Source: Streptomyces galbus
Lineage (GTDB): Bacteria > Actinomycetota > Actinomycetes > Streptomycetales > Streptomycetaceae
Length of the DNA: 64,000 nt
Direction of reading: 5' to 3'
Assembly (NCBI RefSeq): GCF_005280195.1
Contig: NZ_SZPR01000015.1
Span: forward strand, 160,504 to 224,503
In this document: piece after piece, positions 1 through 8,243 of the stretch
Layout: every line of letters starts with the position of its first letter
Position numbering within the stretch: the stretch's first letter is position 1
Position numbers and translations under genes: made by a program
The notes under the pieces: model-generated
Databases searched by the model: none
What the model saw: the letters and a program-made list of their open reading frames with translations, nothing else
Told to the model about the DNA's origin: nothing

Positions 1-395
1 AGGACGCGCTCCACCAGGGCGAGGTAGTTCTCCCCGCTGGGCCGCGCCACCAGCGCCGAGCGGGCCAGTTGCGGGTGCCGGAACAGGACGTCGGTGTACG
101 ACTTGAGCACCGCGAGGAGCTGCTCCCGCCAGTCCGCCTGCACGTCACCGCCGGTCAGGTCGACCTCCCCGAGCAGCGCGTCCAGCACGGCGGCGTGCAG
201 TTCCGCGGTGTTGGCCACGTAGACGTACAGCGAGGCGGGCCCCGTGTCCAGCTCCTGGGCGAGACGGCGCATGGTCACCTTCGCCAGCCCCTCGGCGCGC
301 AGGATGCGCAGGGCCGTGCCGACGATCCCCGCGCGGGTCAGGGCCGGTTTGGCGGGGCGTTCGCGGCGGCTGATCGGGTCTCGCTTCGCATCCAT
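1..395 (-). CDS. TetR family transcriptional regulator (5' part, runs off the left edge)
   Basis: The leftward frame starts at ATG 393-395 and stays open to the window edge, so only about 131 N-terminal residues are seen. Residues 19-65 form a TetR-type helix-turn-helix: a first helix (AGIVGTALRILRAEGL), then VTMRRLAQELDTGPASLYVYV, where the usual 'YxHF' is YVYV. The following segment (DWREQLLAVLKSYTDVLFRHPQLARS) resembles the ligand-binding part of TetR_C-type repressors. It is divergent from the operon starting at 537, with a perfect 12-bp palindrome between them, so it probably represses itself and/or that operon. The ligand is unknown. Confidence 0.85.
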   Translation of the reverse strand, partial: MDAKRDPISRRERPAKPALTRAGIVGTALRILRAEGLAKVTMRRLAQELDTGPASLYVYVANTAELHAAVLDALLGEVDLTGGDVQADWREQLLAVLKSYTDVLFRHPQLARSALVARPSGENYLALVERV

Positions 396-408
396 GGGCG
401 GATCGTAA

Positions 409-420
409 CGAACGCGTTCG
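409..420. promoter_or_regulatory. Candidate TetR operator palindrome
   Basis: CGAACGCGTTCG is a perfect 12-bp palindrome, 14 bp upstream of the tetR start and about 115 bp before the rightward operon. Position and symmetry fit an autoregulatory TetR operator. Binding by this regulator is inferred. Confidence 0.5.
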
Positions 421-536
421 CCCGGACCCGGGCCCCGCCCCGGCACCCGGTCGGCCGGACGTGGGGGACGACGGTTGGAGCCGCCGCTTCCCGGGCACCC
501 GGGGGGCCCGTCCGTGAAGTGTGCTCGGAGGTGCGC

Positions 537-1031
537 ATGGCGGTTCGTCACCGTCTGATCAAGACCGACCCGTCCGTGGTGTGGGACGTGATCGCCGACG
601 GCAACAGGTACGCAGACTGGGTCGTGGGCACCGGCGCCTCGCGCCCGAGCCGGGGCCAGTGGCCCGAGAAGGGCGCCTCGATCGAGTACGAGGTGCCGAT
701 CGGGCCGTGGCGGCTCAGCAACGAGACGATCGTGCGCCGCTGCGACGAGGGCCGCCAGCTCGAACTGGAGATCCTGGCCGGCCCCCTCGGCACCGCCCGC
801 TTCTCGATCGAGCTGCGCGAGTGGGGCGAGTACTGCCTGGTCATCGCGGACGAACATCCGCTGCAGGGCGCAGGGGGCGCGCTGCACAACTTCGGCGCGG
901 AGGCAGTGATCCAGCTCCGCCACCGCACCATGCTGGCCCGGCTCGCCCACTGCTGCGAGGAGCAGGCCGAAAAGAGCCACGAGCCGGCCGCCCGCGGCCT
1001 CGGCGTGCAGGAGAACCCCGGCCATGCCTGA
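537..1031 (+). CDS. SRPBCC (START/Bet v1-like) family protein
   Basis: 164 residues starting at ATG 537, preceded by GGAG around 526-530. The opening (AVRHRLIKTDPSVVWDVIAD...YADWVVGT) is the typical start of polyketide cyclase/SRPBCC domains, with the usual PxxVWxVIxD pattern and a mid-domain strand (WRLSNETIVRRCDEGRQLEL). This fold holds hydrophobic ligands. No catalytic residues are diagnostic. The last 8 bases overlap the next gene, so it is translationally coupled to a CrtI-like oxidoreductase. It may bind that enzyme's lipophilic substrate, which is inference from context. Confidence 0.85.
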   Translation: MAVRHRLIKTDPSVVWDVIADGNRYADWVVGTGASRPSRGQWPEKGASIEYEVPIGPWRLSNETIVRRCDEGRQLELEILAGPLGTARFSIELREWGEYCLVIADEHPLQGAGGALHNFGAEAVIQLRHRTMLARLAHCCEEQAEKSHEPAARGLGVQENPGHA

Positions 1032-2643
1032 CGCCGTGGTCATCGGCGCGGGCCCCAACGGGCTCGTCGCCGCCAACCTCCTCGCGGGCGCCGGCTGGAG
1101 CGTGGTCGTCCTGGAGGAACAGCCGGAACCGGGTGGCGCGGTCCGCCACGACCGGGGCGTCCACCCCGACTACGTCAACGACCTCTTCAGCTCCTTCTAC
1201 CCGCTGGCCGCCGCCTCGCCCGTCCTGGCCTCCCTGCACCTGGAGGACCACGGCCTGCGCTGGAGCCACGCCCCGCACGTGCTGGCCCACCCGCTGACCG
1301 ACGGGCGGTGCGCCGTGCTGGACCGGCGGATCGACGTCACCGCCGACTCCCTGGAGGCGTTCGCCCCCGGGGACGGCGAGGGCTGGCGACGCCTGTGCCG
1401 CCTGTGGGACACCCTGCACCAGGACGTGCTGGACGCCCTCATGACCCCGTTCCCGCCGGTCAAGGCGGGGGCCCGGCTGCTGCGCAAGCTGCGGGCGGCC
1501 GGCGGTCTGCGCGCCGCCCGGTCCCTCGTGCTGCCGGTGCGCCGGCTGGGGGAGGAGGAGTTCACCGGCGAAGGCGGACGGCTGCTGCTCGCGGGCAACG
1601 CCCTGCACGCCGACCTCGCCCCCGAGGCGGCCGGCAGCGGCGGCTTCGGCTGGCTGATGTCGATGCTCGGACAGACCTACGGCTTCCCCGTCCCCGTCGG
1701 CGGGTCCGGCGCCCTCACCGACGCCCTGGTGCGGCGGCTGCGCGCGCACGGCGGAGAACTGCGGTGCGGGGAGCGCGTGGAGCGCGTCATCGTGCGCGGG
1801 GGACGCGCCGTGGGCGTGCGGACCTCCGCCGGGGCGTCCGTGCCCGCCGGCCGCGCCGTGCTCGCCGACGTGGCCGTACCCGCCCTGTACGGGGAGCTCG
1901 TCGGCCCCGAGCACCTCCCCGGCCAGGTCATGGACGACGTGCGGCGCTTCCAGTGGGACTTCGCCACCTTCAAGGTGGACTGGGCCCTGGACGGCCCCGT
2001 GCCGTGGCGGGCCGAGCAGGCGAGCCGGGCCGGGACCGTCCACCTCGCCGACGGCGTGGACGAGCTGACCCGCTTCGCCGCGCAGATCGCCATGCACCAG
2101 GTGCCCGACCGGCCCTTCAGCCTGTTCGGCCAGATGACGACTTCCGACCCGAGCCGCTCCCCGGCGGGCACCGAGTCGGCCTGGGCGTACACCCACGTGC
2201 CGCGGGAGATCCGCGAGGACGCGGGGGACGAGGGCATCACCGGCGCCTGGGGCCCGGACGACCAGGAACGCATGGCCGACCGCGTGGAACGGCAGGTGGA
2301 GCGCTTCGCGCCCGGGTTCCGCGCACGCGTGCGGGCCCGCAGGGTCCTCGCCCCGCCCACCCTGGAGTCGCTCGACGCCAACCTGGTGGCCGGTGCCATC
2401 AACGGCGGCACGACCGCCCTGCACCAGCAGCTCTTCTTCCGGCCCGTCCCCGGCACCGGGCGCCCGGAGACCCCGGTGCCCGGTCTCTACCTCGCCTCGG
2501 CCGGCGCCCACCCGGGCGGCGGCGTGCACGGCGCCCCCGGCGCCAACGCGGCCCGTGCCGCCCTGCGCACCGCCCGCCTGCCCGTCCTCGCCGGGGCCCA
2601 GCGCCTCCTCACCCGCCGGGACCGCACCGGACGCAAACGCTGA
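1024..2643 (+). CDS. FAD-dependent phytoene desaturase-like oxidoreductase
   Basis: 539 residues. The N-terminus has a dinucleotide-binding motif at 8-13 (GAGPNG), then a glutamate about 20 residues later (VVVLEEQPEPGG), as in the CrtI/amine-oxidase superfamily of FAD enzymes. The C-terminus has the second FAD contact typical of phytoene dehydrogenase-related proteins (PGLYLASAGAHPGGGVHGAPG). Length matches the family. It overlaps the SRPBCC gene by 8 bp (ATGCCTGA). No carotenoid biosynthesis genes are nearby, so the substrate is unknown. An isoprenoid or fatty substrate is possible. Confidence 0.88.
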   Translation: MPDAVVIGAGPNGLVAANLLAGAGWSVVVLEEQPEPGGAVRHDRGVHPDYVNDLFSSFYPLAAASPVLASLHLEDHGLRWSHAPHVLAHPLTDGRCAVLDRRIDVTADSLEAFAPGDGEGWRRLCRLWDTLHQDVLDALMTPFPPVKAGARLLRKLRAAGGLRAARSLVLPVRRLGEEEFTGEGGRLLLAGNALHADLAPEAAGSGGFGWLMSMLGQTYGFPVPVGGSGALTDALVRRLRAHGGELRCGERVERVIVRGGRAVGVRTSAGASVPAGRAVLADVAVPALYGELVGPEHLPGQVMDDVRRFQWDFATFKVDWALDGPVPWRAEQASRAGTVHLADGVDELTRFAAQIAMHQVPDRPFSLFGQMTTSDPSRSPAGTESAWAYTHVPREIREDAGDEGITGAWGPDDQERMADRVERQVERFAPGFRARVRARRVLAPPTLESLDANLVAGAINGGTTALHQQLFFRPVPGTGRPETPVPGLYLASAGAHPGGGVHGAPGANAARAALRTARLPVLAGAQRLLTRRDRTGRKR

Positions 2644-2722
2644 CCCCTCCCGCCGCACCCCGCGGAGCCCACGTTCACGCTCCCGGGCGCATCCGAAACC
2701 GCACAGGAAAGGGAACACCCAG

Positions 2723-2785
2723 ATGAACGCCCACCCGCCGCGCCCCACGGGCCACGCCCCGCCGCACACCGAGGGAGACCCATGA
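2723..2785 (+). CDS. Possible 20-residue leader ORF
   Basis: ATG at 2723 follows AGGAAAGG-like bases at about 2705-2713 and encodes a His/Pro-rich 20-residue peptide (MNAHPPRPTGHAPPHTEGDP). Its stop overlaps the next start as ATGA at 2782-2785. The good ribosome site and the coupling argue that translation may begin here and re-initiate at 2782. The peptide matches nothing I know, and its function may simply be coupling. Confidence 0.35.
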   Translation: MNAHPPRPTGHAPPHTEGDP

Positions 2786-3234
2786 ACCACCACCACGACG
2801 GCCCCGACGCCCGGCACCGCCGCCCCGCGGGCGTCGACGACAAGACCGTCGAGGCCCTCGGATCGCTGTCGAAGGCACTGGAGACCGTCGAGCGGGCCCG
2901 CGGCCACCTCTACGGCTTCCACCAGCTGACCGGCACCGCCGACCTGGAACTCGACCGCGCGGTGCGGCTGCTGCGGGAGGCCGGGCACACCGGCTGGGCG
3001 GACAAGGTCGAGACCGAGGTCCTCGGCCGCAACGTCATCCCGGGCCACTGGACGTTCCAGATCGTCGAGGCCTACAACGACACGTACTACGACCCCTTCC
3101 GGCAGCTGGAACGCGCCGCGGTGGCCGAGCTGGCCGACGGACGCGACCACCTGTACGAGGCGGAGATGAAGGAGGACCGCCGCACCGAAGGCCACCCCGA
3201 CCACACGGCGCGCCCGCCGGCCACCGACGCCTGA
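2782..3234 (+). CDS. Conserved hypothetical protein of the SRPBCC/SDR operon
   Basis: 150 residues, soluble, mostly helical, with a His/Asp-rich N-terminus. I do not assign a known domain. The core (VEALGSLSKALETVERARGHLYGFHQLTG) reads as an amphipathic helix pair, followed by WADKVETEVLGRNVIPGHWTFQIVEAYNDTYYDPF, with many aromatic and acidic residues that could line a pocket. The gene sits between the FAD enzyme and the SDR, 20 bp before the latter, so co-transcription is likely. The last 25 residues are low-complexity and charged. Confidence 0.75.
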   Translation: MNHHHDGPDARHRRPAGVDDKTVEALGSLSKALETVERARGHLYGFHQLTGTADLELDRAVRLLREAGHTGWADKVETEVLGRNVIPGHWTFQIVEAYNDTYYDPFRQLERAAVAELADGRDHLYEAEMKEDRRTEGHPDHTARPPATDA

Positions 3235-3254
3235 ACCGCAGGAGGGCCGAACCC

Positions 3255-4136
3255 GTGCGTACCAGTCCCCTGAAGAACCGGACCGTCGTGGTGACCGGAG
3301 CGGCCCGCGGCCTCGGCGCGGCCCTCGCGTACGAGATCGCCGGCCGCGGGGCCCGCGTGGCGCTCCTCGGGCACGAGAAGGACCTGCTGGACGAGCTGGC
3401 CACACGGCTGCCCACCCCGGCGCTCGCGCTCGAGACCGACGTGACCGACCTGCCCGCGCTGCGGGAGGCCGCCGACCGCACCCGCCGCACCCTCGGACCG
3501 CCCTCCGCCGTCGTCGCCAACGCCGGCGTCGCGGACGGGGGCCCCTTCACCGCGACCGACCCGGCCGAATGGCGCCGGGTGATCGACGTCAACCTCACCG
3601 GCAGCGCCCAGACCGCCCGGGCCTTCCTCCCCGACCTGGAGGCGACCGCCGGCTACTACCTGCAGATCGCGTCCCTCGCGTCCCTCGGCGCCGCACCCCT
3701 GATGAGCGCCTACTGCGCGTCCAAGGCGGGCGTCGAGGCCTTCAGCCACTCCCTGCGCGCCGAAGTGGCGAGCCGCGGTGTCGCCGTGGGCATCGCCTAC
3801 CTCAACTGGACCGACACCGACATGATCCGCGACGCCGACCGGTACACCGTGCTGCGCGAACTGCGCGGCCACATGCCGGGCCCCGCCCGGCACGTCTACG
3901 GCGCCGGCCGGATCGCCTCCCGGATCGTCGACGGCCTGGAGCGCCGCCGCACGGCGGTGTACGCGCCGGCCTGGCTGCGCCTCGTACAGCCCGTACGGGC
4001 CGCCCTGCCGCCGGTGGTCCTGCGCGCGGCCCGCCGGGACCTGTCGCGCCTGGAGGCCGAGGGGTCACTGCAGCCCACGGGCCTGCTGGGCGCCGGGGGC
4101 GAGGCCGACCGCCTCGCGGAAGGACGCGCGCGCTGA
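3255..4136 (+). CDS. SDR family oxidoreductase
   Basis: 293 residues from GTG 3255, with GGAGG at 3241-3245. Classical short-chain dehydrogenase/reductase: TGAARGLG at 14-21 binds the cofactor, VANAG is near 88, and the catalytic Ser140, Tyr153 and Lys157 are present (YCASK). A C-terminal extension beyond residue 210 (VYGAGRIASRIVDGLERRR...) is typical of the larger membrane-associated SDRs acting on lipids or retinoids. Fifth gene of the rightward run. The substrate is unknown. Confidence 0.92.
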   Translation: MRTSPLKNRTVVVTGAARGLGAALAYEIAGRGARVALLGHEKDLLDELATRLPTPALALETDVTDLPALREAADRTRRTLGPPSAVVANAGVADGGPFTATDPAEWRRVIDVNLTGSAQTARAFLPDLEATAGYYLQIASLASLGAAPLMSAYCASKAGVEAFSHSLRAEVASRGVAVGIAYLNWTDTDMIRDADRYTVLRELRGHMPGPARHVYGAGRIASRIVDGLERRRTAVYAPAWLRLVQPVRAALPPVVLRAARRDLSRLEAEGSLQPTGLLGAGGEADRLAEGRAR

Positions 4137-4176
4137 ACCGGGGACAGACCAAGGGGGGCCCAGGAAAGGAACGGCC

Positions 4177-4416
4177 ATGACCGACAAGAAGACGCAGAGC
4201 GACAAGTCCCAGGCGGACCTGGACAAGGGCGACGAGGTGACCTGGAAGAGCCACGACTCCACCGCCGAAGGCACGGTCGAGCGCGAGATCACCGAGCGCA
4301 CGAAGGCCGCCGGACGCACCGTCGACGCCTCCCCGGACGACCCCCAGTACGAGGTCCGCAGCGAGAAGTCGGGCAAGTCGGCGGTGCACAAGCCGTCGGC
4401 CCTGCACAAGAAGTGA
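4177..4416 (+). CDS. DUF2945 (HVA1 TUDOR-like) protein
   Basis: 79 residues, highly hydrophilic and Lys/Asp-rich, with the small beta-barrel pattern of DUF2945: KGDEVTWKSHDSTAEGTVEREI, then DDPQYEVRSEKSGKSAVHKPSAL. A good ribosome site (AGGAAAGG) lies just upstream. Proteins of this family are small stress-associated polypeptides of unknown biochemical role in bacteria. They often occur near DUF3140 genes, one of which lies at 30348. Confidence 0.9.
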   Translation: MTDKKTQSDKSQADLDKGDEVTWKSHDSTAEGTVEREITERTKAAGRTVDASPDDPQYEVRSEKSGKSAVHKPSALHKK

Positions 4417-4435
4417 ACCGCCGAGGACACCCGGC

Positions 4436-4912
4436 ATGCAGACCTTCCTCCCCGACCCGGACTTCCGCCGCAGCGCGGAACTCCTGGACCGCCGCCGCCT
4501 GGGCAAACAGCGGGTGGAGGCGCTCCAGGTGCTGCGCGGCCTGACCGTCCCCGGGTACGGCTGGCGCAGACACCCGGCCGTGCGGATGTGGCACGGCTAC
4601 GAGGAGGCCCTGGTCCGCTACGGCCTGGAGGTCTGCCGGGTGTGGCGGGAGCTGGGCCACCAGGACAGCTGCGCCGCCTCGCTGGTCGCCGGGTACGCGG
4701 CGGGCCGCCCGCACGCCTCCGTCCGCGACCAGCCAGCCCTCGCCGAGGCCGGGGAGCTGCCGCCCTGGCTCGGCGACGAGGCGTTCCACCTCAGCCACCG
4801 GTCCGCGCTGGTGCGCAAGGACCCCGGGACGTACGGGCCGCTGTTCCCCGGCACCCCCGACGACCTGCCCTACCTCTGGCCGTCGTCCGACCGGCAGGCG
4901 GCGGTCGCGTAG
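4436..4912 (+). CDS. MSMEG_6728/pyrimidine-dimer glycosylase-like protein
   Basis: 158 residues. The opening QTFLPDPDFRRSAELLDRRRLGKQRVEALQVL and GWRRHPAVRMWHGYEEALVRYGLEVCRVW match the actinobacterial branch of the T4 endonuclease V-like fold (MSMEG_6728 family). T4 endonuclease V removes UV-induced cyclobutane dimers. This branch lacks the T4-type N-terminal Thr nucleophile after Met, so repair activity cannot be assumed. It ends the operon, 19 bp after the DUF2945 gene. A UV- or stress-response role for the operon is plausible. Confidence 0.8.
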   Translation: MQTFLPDPDFRRSAELLDRRRLGKQRVEALQVLRGLTVPGYGWRRHPAVRMWHGYEEALVRYGLEVCRVWRELGHQDSCAASLVAGYAAGRPHASVRDQPALAEAGELPPWLGDEAFHLSHRSALVRKDPGTYGPLFPGTPDDLPYLWPSSDRQAAVA

Positions 4913-4945
4913 GGCACCCCGCGGACCCCGTCGCCCGGAGCGGGC

Positions 4946-5364
4946 TCACCCCGGGCGGGGCCCCGCGTCGGCGACCCGGAACACCGGCCAGCCGATCTCG
5001 GTTGCCACCGGTCGGCGGCCGGGGTGTCGCGCGGCCCCACCAGGTAGGTCTCGCGCACCGGGCCGGCCACGGCCAGGGCGTGGTCGGCGACCCACCTGCC
5101 CAGCTCGCCGTAGGTGACGTCGATGGTGTCGTGGGCGCCCGGGTGCACGGTGACCGCCAGCTCCGCGGGTGGCCGCTCGGTGCCCCGGACCCGGCCCAGG
5201 TCCGGCACCGGCGCGGCGACCGGCACGTACCCGAGCACGTCCCCGCGGCCCTCGCTGAACAGCGCGTTGCCGTAGGGGCCGCCCGAGGGACCCGCGGGCG
5301 CGCCGACCACGGCGTCCAGCTCCGCCATCGCGCCCGCGTACCAGGACAGCACGTGCCCACGGCG
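4946..5364 (-). pseudogene. GyrI-like effector-binding domain, remnant of a MerR-type regulator
   Basis: Leftward reading from about 5364 gives a recognisable GyrI-like domain (VLSWYAGAMAELDAVV, YGNALFSEGRGDVLGYVPV, AVTVHPGAHDTIDVTYGELG, VRETYLVGPRDTPAADRW). The conserved ending TEIGWPVFR is present only in another frame, so there is a frameshift at about 5004-5007. The expected N-terminal MerR DNA-binding domain and linker are missing: upstream DNA is directly the SnoaL-like remnant. The gene therefore has two lesions. Loss of the 5' half looks like a deletion shared with the neighbour at 5387. Confidence 0.75.
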
Positions 5365-5386
5365 GCCGACTGCTTCGGCCGGGGCG

Positions 5387-5632
5387 GTGGTCGTCGACGA
5401 CGGCTGCACCCACCGCGGCCGCGAGGCGGTCCGGGCGTGGCTGGGGCGGACCTCGTCCGAGTACAGCTACACGACCACCCCGCTGAGCGCCGTCCCGCAC
5501 GACGACCGGCACTGGACGGTGACCCAGCGCCTCGAGGGCGACTTCCCCGGCGGCACCGTCGACCTCGCCCACGCCTTCACGCTCGACGAGGACGGACGCA
5601 TCGCCGGGCTCACCATCACCCCGTGCGGGTGA
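5387..5632 (+). pseudogene. SnoaL/NTF2-like protein, 5'-truncated
   Basis: From GTG 5387 the frame encodes 81 residues corresponding to the C-terminal two thirds of a small SnoaL-like domain (VVVDDGCTHRGREAVRAWL, then WTVTQRLEGDFPGGTVDLAHAFTL). The usual first 35-45 residues, which form the first helices, are absent. The DNA immediately upstream belongs to the GyrI-like remnant on the other strand, so both genes lost their 5' ends at the same point. A short product could still be made, but the fold would be incomplete. Confidence 0.7.
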
Positions 5633-5659
5633 ACGGCCCGTTCGTCGGCTCCGGCCGAC

Positions 5660-6373
5660 CTAGGCCGTGTCCTTCGGGCCGCGCAGGACGTCCCGGGTGA
5701 TGTCGGCCAGCGTGCGGCCCGTGCGGAAGGCCTCGGCGCGCATGAGCGCGAGGGCGTCCTCACGGCTGACGCCGCGTCGGTCGGCCAGCGCCCGGGTCGC
5801 GCGCGCCGTGTCGAACCAGCGCGCGCGGACCGTGTGCCGCGGCTCCCACGCCGGGGCCGACTGCCCGGGGAGCAGCAGGTCCCGGGCGGGCATCAGGGCG
5901 GCCGTCACCGCGTCGGCCACGGCGGACGCCTGCTCCAGTTCGTCCGCGCCGAGCGCGTGGGCGCGGAGCGCCAGCAGGTCGACCGAGCCGAGGACGTAGT
6001 CACCGAAGAACAGCGGGAGGGCGTAGATCGAGCGCACCTCCGGCAGTCTCTCCCGCACGGTCGCGCCGAACAGCGGCCAGGGCGTCAGGCCGTCCCGCAG
6101 GTCGTGCACGGCCACCGGCTCGCCGGTGCGCGCGGCCGTGATGCACGGCCCCTCCAGCACCGTGAACTGAATGTCCTCCAGCTCCAGCGCGGCGTCGCCG
6201 GACGCGGCCAGCAGCTGGCGGGACGGGGTGTCGGTGAGCAGCGACAACGTGACGCCGTCCACCCCGAGCCCGTCGCACACGGCGGCGCACACCCGTCGGG
6301 GGACCTCCTCGTCGGGGGCGTCCGCCGCGGCCTCCGCGACCAGCCGCACCGCCTTCCCCACGTCCACCGTCAT
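5660..6373 (-). CDS. GAF and ANTAR domain protein
   Basis: 237 residues from ATG 6373, with GGAGG just upstream. Residues 1-160 form a GAF sensor domain (VCAAVCDGLGVDGVTLSLL, FTVLEGPCITAARTGEPVAVHDL, IYALPLFFGDYVLGSVDLL). The last 55 residues are an ANTAR RNA-binding domain (RGVSREDALALMRAEAFRTGRTLADITRDVL). Such proteins act as signal-responsive RNA-binding antiterminators. The N-terminal part of the ANTAR is somewhat divergent. It is the only gene in its transcription unit here. The RNA target is unknown. Confidence 0.9.
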   Translation of the reverse strand: MTVDVGKAVRLVAEAAADAPDEEVPRRVCAAVCDGLGVDGVTLSLLTDTPSRQLLAASGDAALELEDIQFTVLEGPCITAARTGEPVAVHDLRDGLTPWPLFGATVRERLPEVRSIYALPLFFGDYVLGSVDLLALRAHALGADELEQASAVADAVTAALMPARDLLLPGQSAPAWEPRHTVRARWFDTARATRALADRRGVSREDALALMRAEAFRTGRTLADITRDVLRGPKDTA

Positions 6374-6521
6374 CCGGACCTCCGCGACCCGGCCACCGCC
6401 ACACCACGCACGACGCCTCTCCCGTTCCCCCGCGCACCACCGCGCGACGCTCCTCAGGGGTGATCGGGTGCCCCGTGCGCCCGGCCGCACGCCGGTCACC
6501 GGCACGCCGCGCCTCCAGGGC

Positions 6522-8123
6522 TCAGCGGGACGGCTCGTCGTACCGCGGCGACCACTGGGCGCGCGCGACCGCCTCCCGCAGGTCCTCCTCGCCGGCCCGT
6601 GGGGCGACCCCGTCCTCGACGGCCGCCAGGGCCGCGGCCAGGGCGATCTCCCGGGCGGCCGCCCGCATGTCGCGCAGGGGCGGCAGCAACGGCGCGGGCC
6701 GCGATCCGTCCGTGGCGGAGCGCGCGGCACACCGGCCGACGGCGCGGGCGGCCGCGACCATCATCCGGTCGGTGACCCGGGTGGCCCGGGCCGCCGTCAC
6801 CGCGAGGCCGATGGCCGGGAAGACGTACACGTTGTTCGCCTGCGCCACCGGCACCTCGTGGCCGTCGACCTCCAGCGGCGGGAACGGCGAGCCGGTCGCG
6901 ACCAGGACCCGGCCGTCCGTCCAGCGGGCGAGGTCGGCGGGGTCGGCCTCGGCGTGGGAGGTCGGGTTCGACAGCGGGAAGATCACCGGCCGTTCGCAGG
7001 CGGACGCCATCTGCCGCACGATCTCCTCGGTGAACGCGCCGTGCGCGGTGGACAGACCGATCAGCACGGTCGGCTCCACCCGCCGCACCACCTCGGCGAG
7101 CCCGTACGACTCCCGCTCGTCCCCGCGGGCGTAGACGCGCTGCTCCTCGCTGAGCCCGTCACGGGAGGCGGTGAGCAGGCCGTCGACGTCCACGAACCAG
7201 AAGCGCGCGCGGGCGTCGTCCGGCGACAGGCCCTCGTCCGTCATCGCGGTGCGGATCATGTCGGCCACGCCGACCGCCGCTGAGCCCGCACCGAGGACGA
7301 CGATCCGCTGGTCGGTGAGCCGGGTGCCCGCGACCGTGATGGCCGTGAGCAGCGCCCCGAGGGCCACGGCCGCGGTGCCCTGGATGTCGTCGTTGAAGGT
7401 CAGCAGGCGGTCCTGGTAGCGGGTGAGGATCGGGCGGGCGTGGGCGGTCGCGAAGTCCTCCCACTGCAGGAGCGTGCCGGGCAGCTCGGCCTCCACGGCC
7501 GACACCAGCGCCTCCACCAGTTCGTCGTACGCGGCGCCCGTGACACGTCGCTCCCGGCGCCCCAGGTAGTGCGGGTCGGCCAGCAGGTCCTCGTTGTCGG
7601 TGCCCGCGTCCAGCAGGATCGGCAGCGTCCGCGCGGGATGGATGCCGCCGATCGCGGTGTACAGGCTCAGCTTGCCGATCGGGATGCCCATGCCGCCGAC
7701 CCCCTGGTCGCCCAGCCCCAGGATGCGCTGGCCGTCCGTCACGACGATGACGTCCACGTCCCGGTGCGGGCGGTTGCCCAGGATCTCCCGGAACCGGTGC
7801 CGGTCCTCGTAGGACAGGAACAGCCCGCGCGGCCGCCGGTAGATCTCGCTGAACCGCCGGCACGCGTCGCCGACGGTCGGCGTGTAGACGACGGGCAGCA
7901 TCTCCTCCAGGTGCTCGGTGACCACGCGGTGGAAGAGCACCTCGTTGGTGTCCTGCAACTGGCGCAGGTAGATGTGCCGGTTGAGTGGCTTGTCGTAGCC
8001 GAGGAATGCCGCGTGCGCCCTGCGGGCCTGCTCGTCGAGCGACTCCACGGCGGGCGGGAGCAGCCCCTCCAGCCCGTGGGCGGTCCGCTCGTCGGGGGTG
8101 AACGCGGGTCCGTTCGCTGTCAT
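6522..8123 (-). CDS. NAD-dependent malic enzyme
   Basis: 533 residues, decarboxylating malate to pyruvate. Family landmarks in order: LPVVYTPTVGDACRRFS with RRPRGLFLSYED near residues 90-115, the substrate/metal region (GTDNEDLLADPHYLG), the metal-binding FNDDIQGTAAVALGALL, a Rossmann motif (LGAGSAAVGVADMI), and the late conserved FPLSNPTSHAE and NNVYVFPAIGLA. This is the large SfcA/MaeA-type enzyme. It lies 120 bp downstream of the sensor kinase on the same strand, so read-through from the two-component operon is possible. The start at 8123 lacks a strong Shine-Dalgarno sequence. Confidence 0.95.
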   Translation of the reverse strand: MTANGPAFTPDERTAHGLEGLLPPAVESLDEQARRAHAAFLGYDKPLNRHIYLRQLQDTNEVLFHRVVTEHLEEMLPVVYTPTVGDACRRFSEIYRRPRGLFLSYEDRHRFREILGNRPHRDVDVIVVTDGQRILGLGDQGVGGMGIPIGKLSLYTAIGGIHPARTLPILLDAGTDNEDLLADPHYLGRRERRVTGAAYDELVEALVSAVEAELPGTLLQWEDFATAHARPILTRYQDRLLTFNDDIQGTAAVALGALLTAITVAGTRLTDQRIVVLGAGSAAVGVADMIRTAMTDEGLSPDDARARFWFVDVDGLLTASRDGLSEEQRVYARGDERESYGLAEVVRRVEPTVLIGLSTAHGAFTEEIVRQMASACERPVIFPLSNPTSHAEADPADLARWTDGRVLVATGSPFPPLEVDGHEVPVAQANNVYVFPAIGLAVTAARATRVTDRMMVAAARAVGRCAARSATDGSRPAPLLPPLRDMRAAAREIALAAALAAVEDGVAPRAGEEDLREAVARAQWSPRYDEPSR

Positions 8124-8164
8124 GGTGAGGGGTCTTCCCCGGTCGCTCACGCGGCGACGCGGCA

Positions 8165-8182
8165 AGGGGCTGAGGAACCCCT
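8165..8182 (-). terminator. Weak hairpin between sensor kinase and malic enzyme genes
   Basis: AGGGG and CCCCT arms separated by 8 bases, located 60 bp past the kinase stop on the minus strand. There is no U tract. It could attenuate read-through into the malic enzyme gene, but five base pairs is weak support. Confidence 0.25.
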
Positions 8183-8243
8183 ATGGCCCAGGCCGCCGGT
8201 GGGCGTGCGCGTGGGCGGGGGCGCGGATGTCGGCGTCGGGCGG

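Noticed and set aside
841..3405. Very long open frame on the minus strand (854 codons)
   Set aside because: It is an artefact of GC-rich codons opposite the CrtI-like and following genes. It is low-complexity (Arg/Gly/Ala/Pro), without any domain, and lies antisense to well-supported proteins.
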